Origin: Conchocele bisecta
Taxonomy: Eukaryota > Mollusca > Bivalvia > Lucinida > Thyasiridae
Length of the DNA stretch: 64,000 bases
Assembly: GCA_029237695.1 (NCBI GenBank)
Contig: CM055275.1
Coordinates: 89,764,433-89,828,432 of the forward strand
Direction of reading: 5' to 3'
Shown here: in pieces, positions 23,510 through 34,369 of the stretch
Layout: every line of letters starts with the position of its first letter
Numbering within the stretch: the first letter of the stretch is position 1
The notes under the pieces: generated by a model
Seen by the model: the letters and a program-made list of their open reading frames with translations, nothing else
What the model was told of the DNA's origin: nothing
The model's database searches: none
Made by a program: the position numbers and the translations under genes

Positions 23510-24240
23510 TGAATCAATACTATTTGATTAAGGGAGATAATCTACATCAGCGGATACATGCCATACGGCTTTTATTGACCAAGCGTTTGGTCGAAACGGG
23601 GCCAAATAACTCGGGTAAATTAAATAGTGCAGTATTATCGAGGATACGATAACACTGCGTAGAATTGCCGGTCTTGGCAAGATTCAGACTTAAATGGCAG
23701 CATTAGAAAGTAACAACAACATATGTACTCACCAATTCCCAGTGAAAAACTTACGCTCCAAAGTCAGAAGAATGAAATTGAATGTCCGACTGATAATATA
23801 TGGTGCTACAACGAATATATATCCCCACCCTAGTGCATGACTATCCTATGTAGTCTGCTTGTCAATGTAAATCTTATGGGCCCACATTTGGCTTACAATT
23901 GTACGTAAGTGGACTAATGATCTGACAGTCAGTCTAGCTCATGAGATATCTGGTGAATTAGTCTGAAATACTTCAGTCATAAATAGGTATGACTTACTAG
24001 GTAATTAGGCTAGCATCTAAGTCTGCATATACAGTGTAGATCACCCAGATAGGACCAGTGCAAAATCGAATACTGGTGGTCCGTGCCCGGTTTCGGATAA
24101 AGCGCTATTCTCTCCAGCGGTAAACTCCACGGGCGATATTACACGCACCAATATTTATTCGACCGTCTTGTACTAGAATATTCGATTACTGCTCTAGACT
24201 ATGTGACCCGTGTTACAATTAATGGATGATTCTACGATTC
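23510..24240. other. No recognisable feature
   Basis: Single-copy-looking DNA between the spacer and the large 54-bp array. No coding or structural signal found. Confidence 0.45.
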
Positions 24241-24244
24241 GTGA

Positions 24245-25360
24245 CAATGGGATGTCCCCAGGGTGTCAGCTTTGGAGAGGTACAACTGTAATACAGATAT
24301 ATGGGATGGTCCCAGGGTGTCCGGTTTGTAGAAGTTCCTCTGTAATACAGGTATATGGGATGTCCCCAGGGTGTCCGGTTTGGAGAGGTTCCACTGTAAT
24401 ACAGGTATATGGGATGTCCCCAGGGTGTCAGGTTTGAAGAGGTTCCACTATAATACAGGTATATGGGATGTCCCCAGGGTGTCAGGTTTGGATAGGTTCC
24501 ACTGTAATACAGGTAAATGGGATGTCCCCATGGTGTCCGGTTTGGAGAGGTACCACCGTAATACAGGTATATGGGATGTCCCCATGGTGTCCGGTTTGTA
24601 GAGGTTCCTCTGTAATACAGGTATATGTGTCCGCTTTGGAGAGGTTCCACTGTAATACAGGTATATGGGATGTCTCCAGGGTGTCCGGTTTGGAGAGGTT
24701 CAACTGTAATACAGGTATATGGGATGTCCACAGGGTGTCAGGTTTGGACAGGTACCACTGTAATACAGGTATATGGGATGTCCCCAGGGTGTCAGGTTTG
24801 GAGAGGTACCACTGTAATACAGGTATATGGGATGTCCCCAGGGTGTCAGGTCTGGAGAGGTACAACTGTAATACAGGTACATGTATATGGGATGTCACCA
24901 GGGTGTCAGGTTTGGAGAGGTTCCACTGTAATACAGGTATATGGGATGTCCCCAGGGTGTCCACTTTGGAGAGGTTCGACTGTAATACAGGTATATGGGA
25001 TGTCCACAGGGTGTCAGGTTTGGAGAGGTACCACTGTAATACAGGTATATGTTATGTCCTCAGGGTGTCCACTTCGGAGAGGTTCCACTGTAATACAGTT
25101 ATATGGGATGTCCACAGGGTGTCAGGTTTGGATAGGAACCACTGTAATACAGGTATATGGGATGTCCTCAGTGTGTCAGGTTTGGAGAGGTACCACAGTA
25201 ATACAGGTATATGGGATGTACCCAGGGTGTCAGGTCTGGAGAGGTACCACTGTAATACATGTATATGGGATGTCCCCAGGGTGTCAGGTTTGGATAGGTT
25301 CCACTGTAATACAGGTATTACTATATGGGATGTTCCCAGGGTGTCGACTTTGGAGAGGTT
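24245..25360 (+). repeat. 54-bp satellite array, about 20 copies, plus orientation
   Basis: Unit as at 2,332. Some copies are shortened (near 24,627) or have small insertions (near 24,880 and 25,318). Variants alternate between GGTTCCACTG and GGTACCACTG versions. The array runs into an assembly gap. The long open frames over it have no coding meaning. Confidence 0.93.
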
Positions 25361-25860
25361 NNNNNNNNNNNNNNNNNNNNNNNNNNNNNNNNNNNNNNNN
25401 NNNNNNNNNNNNNNNNNNNNNNNNNNNNNNNNNNNNNNNNNNNNNNNNNNNNNNNNNNNNNNNNNNNNNNNNNNNNNNNNNNNNNNNNNNNNNNNNNNNN
25501 NNNNNNNNNNNNNNNNNNNNNNNNNNNNNNNNNNNNNNNNNNNNNNNNNNNNNNNNNNNNNNNNNNNNNNNNNNNNNNNNNNNNNNNNNNNNNNNNNNNN
25601 NNNNNNNNNNNNNNNNNNNNNNNNNNNNNNNNNNNNNNNNNNNNNNNNNNNNNNNNNNNNNNNNNNNNNNNNNNNNNNNNNNNNNNNNNNNNNNNNNNNN
25701 NNNNNNNNNNNNNNNNNNNNNNNNNNNNNNNNNNNNNNNNNNNNNNNNNNNNNNNNNNNNNNNNNNNNNNNNNNNNNNNNNNNNNNNNNNNNNNNNNNNN
25801 NNNNNNNNNNNNNNNNNNNNNNNNNNNNNNNNNNNNNNNNNNNNNNNNNNNNNNNNNNNN
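25361..25860. other. Assembly gap, exactly 500 N
   Basis: Fixed-size join inside the 54-bp satellite. The satellite is in plus orientation to the left and minus to the right, so either the array truly switches direction inside the gap or two contigs were joined head-to-head. Confidence 0.95.
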
Positions 25861-26080
25861 GTGGAATCTCTACAAACCTGACACCCTGGGGACATCCCAT
25901 ATACCTGTATTACAGTGGAACCTTTCCAAACCTGACACCCTGGGGACATCCCATATACCTGTGTTACAGTGGAACCTCTACAAACCTGACACACTGGGGA
26001 CATCCCATATACCTGTATTACAGTGGAACCTCTACAAACCTGACACCCTGTGGACATCCCATATACCTGTATTACAGTGG
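25861..26080 (-). repeat. 54-bp satellite array, about four copies, minus orientation
   Basis: Reverse complement of the unit at 2,332 (CCTGACACCCTGGGGACATC). Matches the left-end array 2,332-2,985 in inverted position. Confidence 0.92.
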
Positions 26081-26285
26081 TAAACACGGGTTCAAGGTCT
26101 CGATTGCGGGTTTGATACACAAATAACACAATAATTACTCTTGGTCAAATCCGTATGTAAGAAAATACTACCGATTGCGATCTCGACTGGTTGGAATTCT
26201 TCAAACCCGGGTTTAATGAGCTTAACCCGGATTTGGGCCTAAATCCAGGTTTTGAGGAATTATTGTACTTGGCTTGCCATATGTG

Positions 26286-26580
26286 TTAGTGCCGAGAATG
26301 GGTAAAAATGTCTGACAAGGCTTATGACACGGGATGGGCGAGGCTCTGCCGAGCACATCCCGTTTCCGTGCCGCGCCAAATATTTTTCCCATTCACGGCT
26401 CTAACCTACTATTATATTTATCCCGTCAACATCTACAAATGGCTTTAAAATGGAAAACAAAAACCACAGCCACCGCACATAGTCATACGCAGTGATTGGG
26501 TCTTATTTACAGGATATCAAAAATGTGTCACGGCTCCGTGTTTCACGGCACATACGCACTGTGTTGACGGGATAAATACT
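26286..26580 (-). mobile_element. Two-hairpin foldback element, copy 4
   Basis: Minus orientation: GAATGGG-stem module, then the module ending GTGTTGACGGGATAAATA. Inverted partner of 1,189-1,475. Confidence 0.75.
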
Positions 26581-26821
26581 GCTGTTATCACATCTTTTAT
26601 ACATGCTCGACTTTTGTTTCTGCATTTACGCAGCACATGGGCAACGTATGGACATGGGGATGTGATAACGTAGTTAGATCACGTTCGTCCGCATGATCTC
26701 CTCGTACATGCGGCAGAACCGTGATCTAAACTGTGGCTTAATATGTATGTTTTGCAAAAAAATGAAGATTATATTCTTTGTTATTGCCTAAAAGAGACTT
26801 TCACAGTGTTATACCACGGTG

Positions 26822-26970
26822 TATTAGCAGTGAGTTTATGACGTTCGATACAAGCATTGAGGTTATGAGGTTCGATACAAGCAGTGAGGTTATGAGGTTC
26901 GATAAGCAGTGAGGTTATGAGGTTCGATACAAGCAGTGAGGTTATGAGGTTCGATACAAGCAGTTATGAG
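26822..26970. repeat. 27-bp tandem repeat
   Basis: Reverse complement of the 797-945 repeat (GAGGTTCGATAAGCAGT-type variant included), about five copies. Confidence 0.85.
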
Positions 26971-27374
26971 GTTCCATACACACTAGACAATGTATCTCCG
27001 AACTTTAACCAACGTGGAAATACCCGGGCACCAGCCATACAGGGTCCAGACAGTGACAGTTTAGCACAATGCGGAGATCTTTCATTTCACCGCATCCGTG
27101 CAATACAAATCATAATACACTAGTGTAATAAATATGCAAATGAGGCTGGTACAGAAAACACGATAGGTGGTCATTACAGCTTCAACGTACTGTGCTGTGC
27201 TTATGCAATACAAAAGGAATCTCACAATTTTGTTTATTTTTGATATTCATTAAACTCGTTGACCGATATCATAAGAAACTCGGCATAGCCTCGTTTATTA
27301 TGAAATCAGTAAACGAGTTTAATAAATATCATGTTAAAGCATCACTCATATAAGATCCTCTACATCTGTTACAG

Positions 27375-28330
27375 GTACTCGGCCGCATATTTCATGTGCC
27401 AGATATCGAAGCAGCAGCTGCCGTACGCCGTCTCACTCGTTGGCAAGGACGCCTGTCAGTCGCCTAGCAACGTTGTCCGTATCCACGAACACAAACAAGG
27501 CGAGAAGCGGAAGTTTTCCGTGTGCGTGAAGCCGTTTGTCTACAACTACAGTCGGGCGTACGAACTGGTCGAATGGCTGGAGCTTAAATATAGCACTCGG
27601 TGTCTCTCACTTCACTTTCTACAATTACAACTCCGAGGCGAATATTAAACATGTGCTGGACTTGTACTCAAAACGAGGCTTGGTAGAAGTGCTTCCGTTT
27701 AATTTACCGTTGAACATTTCAACAATGCCGCCTTCAAAGACGACAGAAATACACGATTACGGTCATCTTGTGTCTATAAACGACTGTCTACACCGCCATG
27801 TTGGAAAAACCGAATATCTGTCCATATTCGACGTCGACGAATTCATTGTACCTAAACATAACGACGATTTTACTTGGACAGACATGTTTAAAAGGCTTCC
27901 GAACTCGAGCGAGTATACATTCCGAAATTGTTTCTTTAGAAAAGAATGGACAGATTCGCACGAGGACACAAATACCACCGTCAGAGATCTGATACGGAAA
28001 TATAGGCTTGTAACGCAGACTAAACTGAAGCGGGAAAGTACAATATGGCAGAAAGGTGAAAGGTCAAAACTCATCGTAAAACCAGACGATATAGAGCAAA
28101 TGGGAATACACAATGTGTGGAAACGAAAACATGGTGATGCCCATACGGTTAGTCCGGATATAGGAATGTTACACCATTACAGGGTGCAGCCAGACGATAC
28201 ACAAACAGCAGACGATAAACAAACGCGAGTTGCCGATGACACGATGTTGAAGTTCAAGGACACGATTATTCGCCGGGTCCGTAACACGTGGGACCAACTG
28301 CCCGGCGTGGAAATGGACATGCCCAAATAA
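27375..28330 (+). pseudogene. GT92 glycosyltransferase terminal exon, copy C (frameshifted)
   Basis: Plus-strand copy of the exon seen at 12,929-13,874, running from the TTACAG acceptor to TAA at 28,328. The start is in frame up to ELVEWLEL, where one extra T near 27,584 shifts the reading frame. The correct frame resumes in a second open stretch that carries the FTFYNY block, SINDC, SIFDVDEFIVP, RSKLIVKPDDIE and GMLHHYR. Apart from this insertion it is open to the end. It also differs from copy B after HHYR, where about 12 bases are added and the residues change from YWERADYK to a longer VQPDDTQTADDK version. It could be a recent pseudogene, or a functional copy with one assembly base error in an AGCTTAAAT context; the otherwise intact remaining frame makes the second possibility real. 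Its flank is shared with copy A upstream and copy B downstream. Confidence 0.82.
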
Positions 28331-28654
28331 TACTAGTACACAAGCATCGCACCTTTTAGGACGTGGTTTCAAAGACACACGGTGGACTGGACGCTCTCCA
28401 TTTAACTATTTTCATGCTGGGAAACTTGTGGGCTGTAAATTGTTAATTTTATTAGATAACTACGTGTTACAGTCATTCTCATTCGCCGAAACACGGCCAC
28501 GTGATTATCTACAAATTGAATGTAGACCTCTGAACGGTTTGTTTACACGAATACGAACTCTCGGAATTGTTTTGAAACGCATGATTTATGTCTGTAGAAG
28601 TTTGTAAACATACTTTTTGTGGTAGGGAAATCGTGGTAAGGGTCATATAATAAA

Positions 28655-28770
28655 ACAATTATAGTCTTTTGAGTCGGTGTACATGAGATTTACGGACCTT
28701 CGAAAAGTGATGCACTTTTCTCAGGTCCGTAGATCTCATGTACACCTTCTCAAAAGACAATTCTTCTATT
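28655..28770. repeat. Near-perfect hairpin (GGTGTACATGAGAT stem)
   Basis: GGTGTACATGAGATTTACGG at 28,676 faces its inverse, CCGTAGATCTCATGTACACC, at 28,727-28,746. The left arm of the duplication (12,565-12,600) has lost the central 60 bp. Confidence 0.85.
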
Positions 28771-29269
28771 TCTCCCTGTAAATATCATGAATATGTCATT
28801 GGAAGTTCACTGAACATTTAGCAATAAATAGAGTTTCCATTTGATATGAGAGTTATGAAACGAATCACGCACAATGTATACACTAAGCATCTGACGAGGT
28901 CCTGCAATTGCTGACGAGTTTTAATTAAGGTGATGCGGCCAGCCAATCAAATTCACTCCAGGTGTTATTACACGTGTGTCATTTATGAATGGGTTATAAC
29001 ACGTCATGATGTTTGTCGAAGATTACGTCATAAAATGCAACGTAACACGTCATTACAAGGTTTCCATTTGGTAATTACAATATAATGATCAACGCTGAAA
29101 GACAATGTACTAGTTTTGACGAATTCCCCGAGTTTTGACGTAGTTCTGCGTGCATGAGCAATAGTCACCCCTGAAAGTCATGACGTCATACTTGTTGTCG
29201 AAGATTACGTCATAAAATGCAACGAAATTTAGAACGACCAGTCGATGCGCCCGACGCCAAATTTACGTT

Positions 29270-29545
29270 GCCCCTCGGTGCTGTGCACGATACATTATAA
29301 TTTGCCTTCGGCCACGGGAAATAGTACCTCGGTGCTGTGCACGACCCGATACACTATTTACCTTCGGCCACGGGCAATAGTACATCGGTTCTGTGGACGA
29401 CCCGATACACTATTTACCTTCGGCTGTGGACGACACGATACACTATTTGCCTTCAGCTGTGGACGACCCGAGGCACTATTTCCCTCGTCCTTCGGCCTCC
29501 GGGAAAATAGTGCCTCGGGTCGTCCACAACACCTAGGTGCAATAT
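29270..29545. repeat. 56-bp tandem repeat, about four copies, plus terminal hairpin
   Basis: Mirror of 11,740-12,100 with fewer copies. The GTGGACGACCCGAGGCACTA hairpin is at 29,460-29,535. Confidence 0.8.
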
Positions 29546-29672
29546 TTGTTACCGTTCCCCGAATTACGATGCAATAACTACATACTATGGAATATCAACT
29601 TTTATAGTTCACCAAACTTTCTAATCCAATCGCTGGGAATCATTGTGCTCCACTTATTTCACATATTGCAAC

Positions 29673-30110
29673 GTCAAGGTGTATGATCACGTGGTTACAA
29701 CAACACGTACTGAAACTTCCAGAAGCCCTCCGATTCAAAGTACGAATTACTTTATTTTGTCCTTATTATGTAACGGATTTTGATGACATATGGCACATCA
29801 AACGTGTCTTGTTCAGCGTCATGTTGGTGGTCATGGTATTTTGGCTCAAACTTCTGTCGTTTTTGCGAATAATCGATTTCCGTGTCTACTGACAGATAAA
29901 TAGATTCTTCGCAAAAACGACATACGTATGTGCCGAACTACCGGGACCACCAAATGCAGCTCATGAAGACGAGTTTTCTGCTCCATATTTCATCAAAATC
30001 CGTTGCCTTTTAAGGACAATATCAAATAATACTTATTTGGAGTGGGAGCGATTTCAACACTTTGAGCCATTGTTGTTGTTGTTGTAACCACGTGATCATG
30101 CACTTGAACG
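29673..30110. mobile_element. ~430-bp palindromic element, partner copy
   Basis: Ends GTATGATCACGTGGTTACAA and its inverse (TTGTAACCACGTGATCATGC); central hairpin GTCGTTTTTGCGAATAATCG at 29,858-29,921. Confidence 0.78.
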
Positions 30111-30142
30111 TTTAACCCCTATAGGTTGTGTATTATCAGATT

Positions 30143-30663
30143 TAAAGGTACATGCCCACTCAGTAGGCACAACAAAAGGAGACAGATACTTGTCTATATT
30201 CTGTAGATATGACAATTTTCTGGCAAAATAAACATTCATTCACAGTTAATTATTCGACATATGGATTGGCATTCTTATATATTTTCTATCAGACGTAAAT
30301 TTCCACACTGATATCAGGGGCGATAATTGGGTTTCCTTAAAATGTTAAGAGACATTATTATGTATTATCTGTATTTATTTTTTGATGTGCAATGATCATA
30401 CTTTATAATCCGTAGAAAATATGACTTTTCAGGTGACGCATTTAATTAGTATAAATATAAATAAAAATATCATGCCTCATTTGCATATGAAAATATCCTG
30501 ATACCACCGCGAGTCACTATCAGTATAATAAATATTACTAAATGATTATATCTGTATAGCGGGCACTTGTAATTTTTTGAACTGGTGGAATAGTGACACC
30601 CTTATACATTTATTTAATTCCTATAAACAAGTTTGTGCTTACTGAGTGAACATGTACCTTAAA
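30143..30663. mobile_element. ~510-bp TIR element, copy b
   Basis: Starts TTAAAGGTACATGCCCACTC, ends with the inverse GAACATGTACCTTAAAG. Partner of 10,613-11,132. Confidence 0.78.
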
Positions 30664-31299
30664 GTTTAATGATTATTTGTTTGCAAGAAATTGAACTGAA
30701 TCGATACCCGGATGGGGTATTGCATTGTATATTTGGCTGAACTATAAGTATGCTATTTTTCACATATTTGATTTTCCGGGAACTAAATGCTGCGGTCGCT
30801 AGCGTTTCCTCGCATTTAATTTCTTAAACCTCCGATATGTGAACAGCAACTTATACAGTGCAACCTCTCTACAACAGCCACCCATGGAAAGACGAAAAAC
30901 TGGTTGTTCTAGAGAGGTGGCTGTTGTAGGGAGGTTAATGCTGAATTAAATTTTGTCTACTGTTTATTTATTTTCTTCCATTATTCTCATGAAAAAACAT
31001 GCGTTGACAGCATTTTAGAATCATTTCCATTGGAAAGTGCTGTCAAACCATGTTTTTAATGATAATTAAGGCAAAATATAAAGCAACAGCAGACGTCAAT
31101 TTTCGTGCTCAGCCGTCTAAATATAGTGGACATCGTCAATTTGGGATATACAATAGCGGCTGTTATAGAGAGTGTGTTGTTGTAGAGAGGTGGCCGTTCA
31201 GGGAGGTTCGACTGTACATATAGGAAATGGAGTAAAATATTTACTCGCGAGGTTCACGGTTCCATCGGCACCGGACAACGAGCGGCTATATAGAGAGAA

Positions 31300-31565
31300 T
31301 AGTAGGTTAGTAGGTCGGGGACGGGAGAGGCTCTGCCGAGCACATCCCATTTCCGTGCCGCCAGATATTTTTTCCCATTCACGGCACTAACCTACTATTC
31401 TATTTATCCCGTCATCACCATCAAATGGCTTTAACATGCTAAAATATAACCCCCGTCACCGCAAATATTCATACGCAGTGATTAGGGCGAATTGACAGGA
31501 TATCAAAAATGTTTAATGGCACCGTGTTTCACGGCACATACGCACCGTGTTGACGGGATAAATAC
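31300..31565 (-). mobile_element. Two-hairpin foldback element, copy 5
   Basis: Mirror of 9,686-9,960, with the same truncated second module and a complete TTTATCCCGTCA-bounded module. Confidence 0.75.
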
Positions 31566-32143
31566 GCGTATTTTAACGATGAATTCGTCCTGGAGGATTC
31601 CTATATTAGCGGTGGATCTCCAGCGCTCCAGATAAGCTTTGTGTCTAAAGCGTACTATACCCCCTGATTTCAAAATCATTGCGTGTTTTACTTTTACTAA
31701 TGGATCATTGATTTTCTTCATTACTAAATAGGAACCTAGATGGCTGTGATAATGTAATAAATTCAGTATAATAAAAAGTAATAAATGTATCCTTAAATTG
31801 AAATTTTCTCCCTTAAAGTGTACTTAGCAAGATAAGAATGCTTTGAAATGTTGGTGAAATAGGCTACAGAACGGGATATTGACTAACAATTCATAGAACT
31901 ACAAAATTTACTAACAAAACTACATCACAAAATGTGATATACTGGTAAAATAATATGAACTAGATCCCAAAACTGTGTGTAATCGATGAAACAGACAGAC
32001 GGACGAAAGGACGGACGAACCGATGCAAAGGCGAAACCTATAGCACAGCATTTCCTCTGAACATTTGTTAACTATCGGAATATACTTTCCGACAAATTTG
32101 CAAATTTTGTAAATATTTTTCACGAGATATCTCGCGTCATCAG

Positions 32144-32382
32144 GGGCCCGTTTCACTAAACTTCATACGACTAAAATGTTCGTAAGTCCAAATTTAGAAT
32201 CGTCTGGAAATATCAATCATCATTCATCAATGTATTTACATATATTGAGCATATGCAGCATATGTTCAATAAATGTAAATCCAATAATTGTTTACAAGAA
32301 AACATTATTAATGTGAATTTTACAGACTATCATAATTTTGCACTTACGAACATGTTAGTCGTACGAATTTAATGAAACGGGC
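32144..32382. mobile_element. MITE, ~240 bp, ~40-bp terminal inverted repeats
   Basis: Left end GGGCCCGTTTCACTAAACTT then CATACGACTAAAATGTTCGT; the right end is its inverse, ending TTTAATGAAACGGGCT. The centre has a second inverted repeat (TATTGAGCATATGCAGCATA). Non-coding. A second, right-truncated copy is at 33,915-34,110. Confidence 0.82.
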
Positions 32383-33324
32383 TACAGACTTCTTAGGTAA
32401 AAAGTCACAGGACTCTACTCATATGTATATTCTGGTATTATCTGTTTTTATCTTATATTTAAGGGCAGGAATTGGCTCGCAGACCTTCCAACCCGGGCAT
32501 AGGTGTCAAGCCAATGGCCGTGGCCCGTTTACCGTTCAGAATTTAGTATTACATGTAGTTACAATGCAGTCAAAATGTATGCTTTAAATTAATGAGGTTA
32601 TGAGACGGTTAATTTAACCTACCTAGTTCATTCTCCTACCGCACGGTGCCAGTATGTCAGACCGTGTTAACCCTTTGGTTTGATGTTTGATTTTGGTAGA
32701 TCAGGCTATGGCAGTTAAAATTCAAAACATTAACCAAAATTATCTGTCTAGTATGGCATACTTTTAGGGTCGAACTTCAAATGAGTGGAAAACTCACACC
32801 TGTGGTCTGAATATTAAATTTATGTTTACAAGATGCTATGAAAATGGACCTTTTTATATATTATTAGTTGCAGAAATGATCCTGCTAACAGTTATTCCAA
32901 ATTGTATGCATATTTTGCGAAATTCCAGATGCCATCAAAACAGCTGCCATTTTTTGGACAAACCATTGTTTTTTTTTTTTTCGCTATTAAATCGGTGTAC
33001 ACAATGAGAAATGTAACTAGGTTTGATAAAAATATGTTGGCATATTATTTTAAAACAATAACAACTAAACACAATCATGAAAACTAATTCTTTAATACAA
33101 CATTATTTAAAGGTAAAGTAAATGCGAGCATTGGATATTGCCATTAATATGATAACATTCAATCCGTGTTGTATCTATCAATAGTAAGGTCTGTTTACTT
33201 TATTTAGTAAACAAATTGAACATGCATACATGTACAACGGTATAGTCCAAACTACATGTTGATGTTACAAAACAAAAAAATGATGGAGTCCAAAATGGCT
33301 TCAATTTATTTACGCAACTGTGTG
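32383..33324. other. Insertion-specific DNA, no gene seen
   Basis: Part of the ~5.1-kb block absent from the left arm. Short frames only. TTTCGTTTACT-type and poly-T stretches occur; nothing recognised. Confidence 0.5.
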
Positions 33325-33612
33325 TTATTATCCCATCAACACAGTGCGTATGTGCCGTGAAACACGGTGCCGTGTAACATTTTTGATATCCTGTCAATAC
33401 GACCTAATCACTGTGTATTAATATGTACAGTGGCTGGTGTTATTTGTTTTCATTTAAGGCCATTTGTATGTGTTGACGGGATAAATACAAGAGAAAACAT
33501 ATCTGGCTCGGCACGGAAACGGGATGTGCTCGGCAGAGCCTCGCCCATCCCGTTTCCTGAGCTTTGCCAAATAGTTTTTCCCATTCACGGCACTGACCTA
33601 CTATTCTCTATC
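33325..33612 (+). mobile_element. Two-hairpin foldback element, copy 6 (unpaired)
   Basis: Module 1 is complete (ATTATCCCATCAACACAGTG to TGTTGACGGGATAAATA). Module 2 lacks the beginning of its 5' stem. It lies in the right-arm insertion and has no mirror copy. A further stem remnant is at 33,755-33,825. Confidence 0.75.
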
Positions 33613-33621
33613 TATTTTCCT

Positions 33622-33722
33622 TATTTCTGAACCAAAGTATATGTTGTGACCACTCATTTGAACCGTCTCGGCGAGACGGTTCAAATGAGTGGTCACAACA
33701 TATACTTCTGATGAGAAATAAA
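33622..33722. repeat. Perfect or near-perfect hairpin, ~40-bp arms
   Basis: AAGTATATGTTGTGACCACT then CATTTGAACCGTCTC faces its exact inverse across CGGCGAGACGG; flanking TTATTTCTGA/GAGAAATAA extends the stem. Confidence 0.9.
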
Positions 33723-33914
33723 GAAATTCTTCAGCCTTGCCGGATATTTTTCCCTAACCTACTATTCTCTATTTACTGTATATATTGTTTCCCATTCACG
33801 GCACTAACCTACTCTTTGCTATGTATGGACTCAAATGAGTGTGAATTTCTAGTTCTATCGGGAGTTTCTAGTTCTATCAGGAGTTTCTAGTTCTATCAGG
33901 AATTTGCTATTCAT

Positions 33915-34110
33915 GGGCCTGTTTCACTCAACTTCGTATGACTAACATGTTCGTAAGTACAAAATTATGAGAGTCTGCAAATTTCACATTTATTGTATTT
34001 TCTTGTAAACAATTATTTGATTTACATTTATTGAGCATAGGCTGCCTATACTCAATAAGTGTAAATCCATCAATTGAAATTTCTGATTATCCTAAATTTA
34101 CAGTTATGAG
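33915..34110. mobile_element. MITE, truncated second copy
   Basis: Starts GGGCCTGTTTCACTCAACTT then CGTATGACTAACATGTTCGT like 32,144-32,382, with the same central TATTGAGCATAGGC inverted repeat, but the right terminal repeat is missing. Confidence 0.75.
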
Positions 34111-34369
34111 CAGTTTACCATGGCTATAAAATATCAAAACATTAACAAGAAATATCGATGTAGTCTGACGGTGGGTTAAAGGGTCAAACAAATACAGTAC
34201 CATACATACTCCTCGCAAACTTGAAACAGATCAACTGTTGTTCCTAATACAGTAAACGCAACTGCCCATGGTTTTATTACTTATATTTACACAACATTTT
34301 CGGATAGTTTCAAAGATGTAACCAAATATACCTGAAGTAGCCTAATATACATAAAGTGCCGATTTGGCC

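Larger units (their letters stand above)
26081..27374. repeat. Upstream flank of GT92 copy C; inverted copy of 393-2,170
   Basis: Shares with the left flank the palindrome AACCCGGATTTGGGCCTAAA (26,230-26,250), a two-hairpin element, the 27-bp tandem repeat (26,822-26,970) and a foldback at 27,235-27,335 directly before the acceptor. The polypyrimidine-like stretch CCTCTACATCTGTTACAG (27,357-27,374) is the likely acceptor of the terminal GT92 exon. Confidence 0.72.
28331..32110. repeat. Right arm of large inverted duplication, proximal block
   Basis: Inverted, collinear copy of 9,170-12,928: GT92 3' flank, 56-bp array, ~430-bp palindromic element, ~510-bp TIR element, short hairpin, two-hairpin element and AT-rich tail follow each other in mirrored order. 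Small indels distinguish the arms. Confidence 0.85.

Noticed and set aside
24468..26126. 552-codon open frame and several overlapping frames on both strands
   Set aside because: It is the 54-bp satellite (18 codons) read through 500 unknown bases; the same repeat is open in several frames on both strands, and the orientation even changes across the gap.
27331..27648. Methionine at 27,331 as the start of GT92 copy C
   Set aside because: The residues before YSAAYFMC come from the foldback and the polypyrimidine tract; the TTACAG acceptor with matching phase to exon 2 explains the exon start better.
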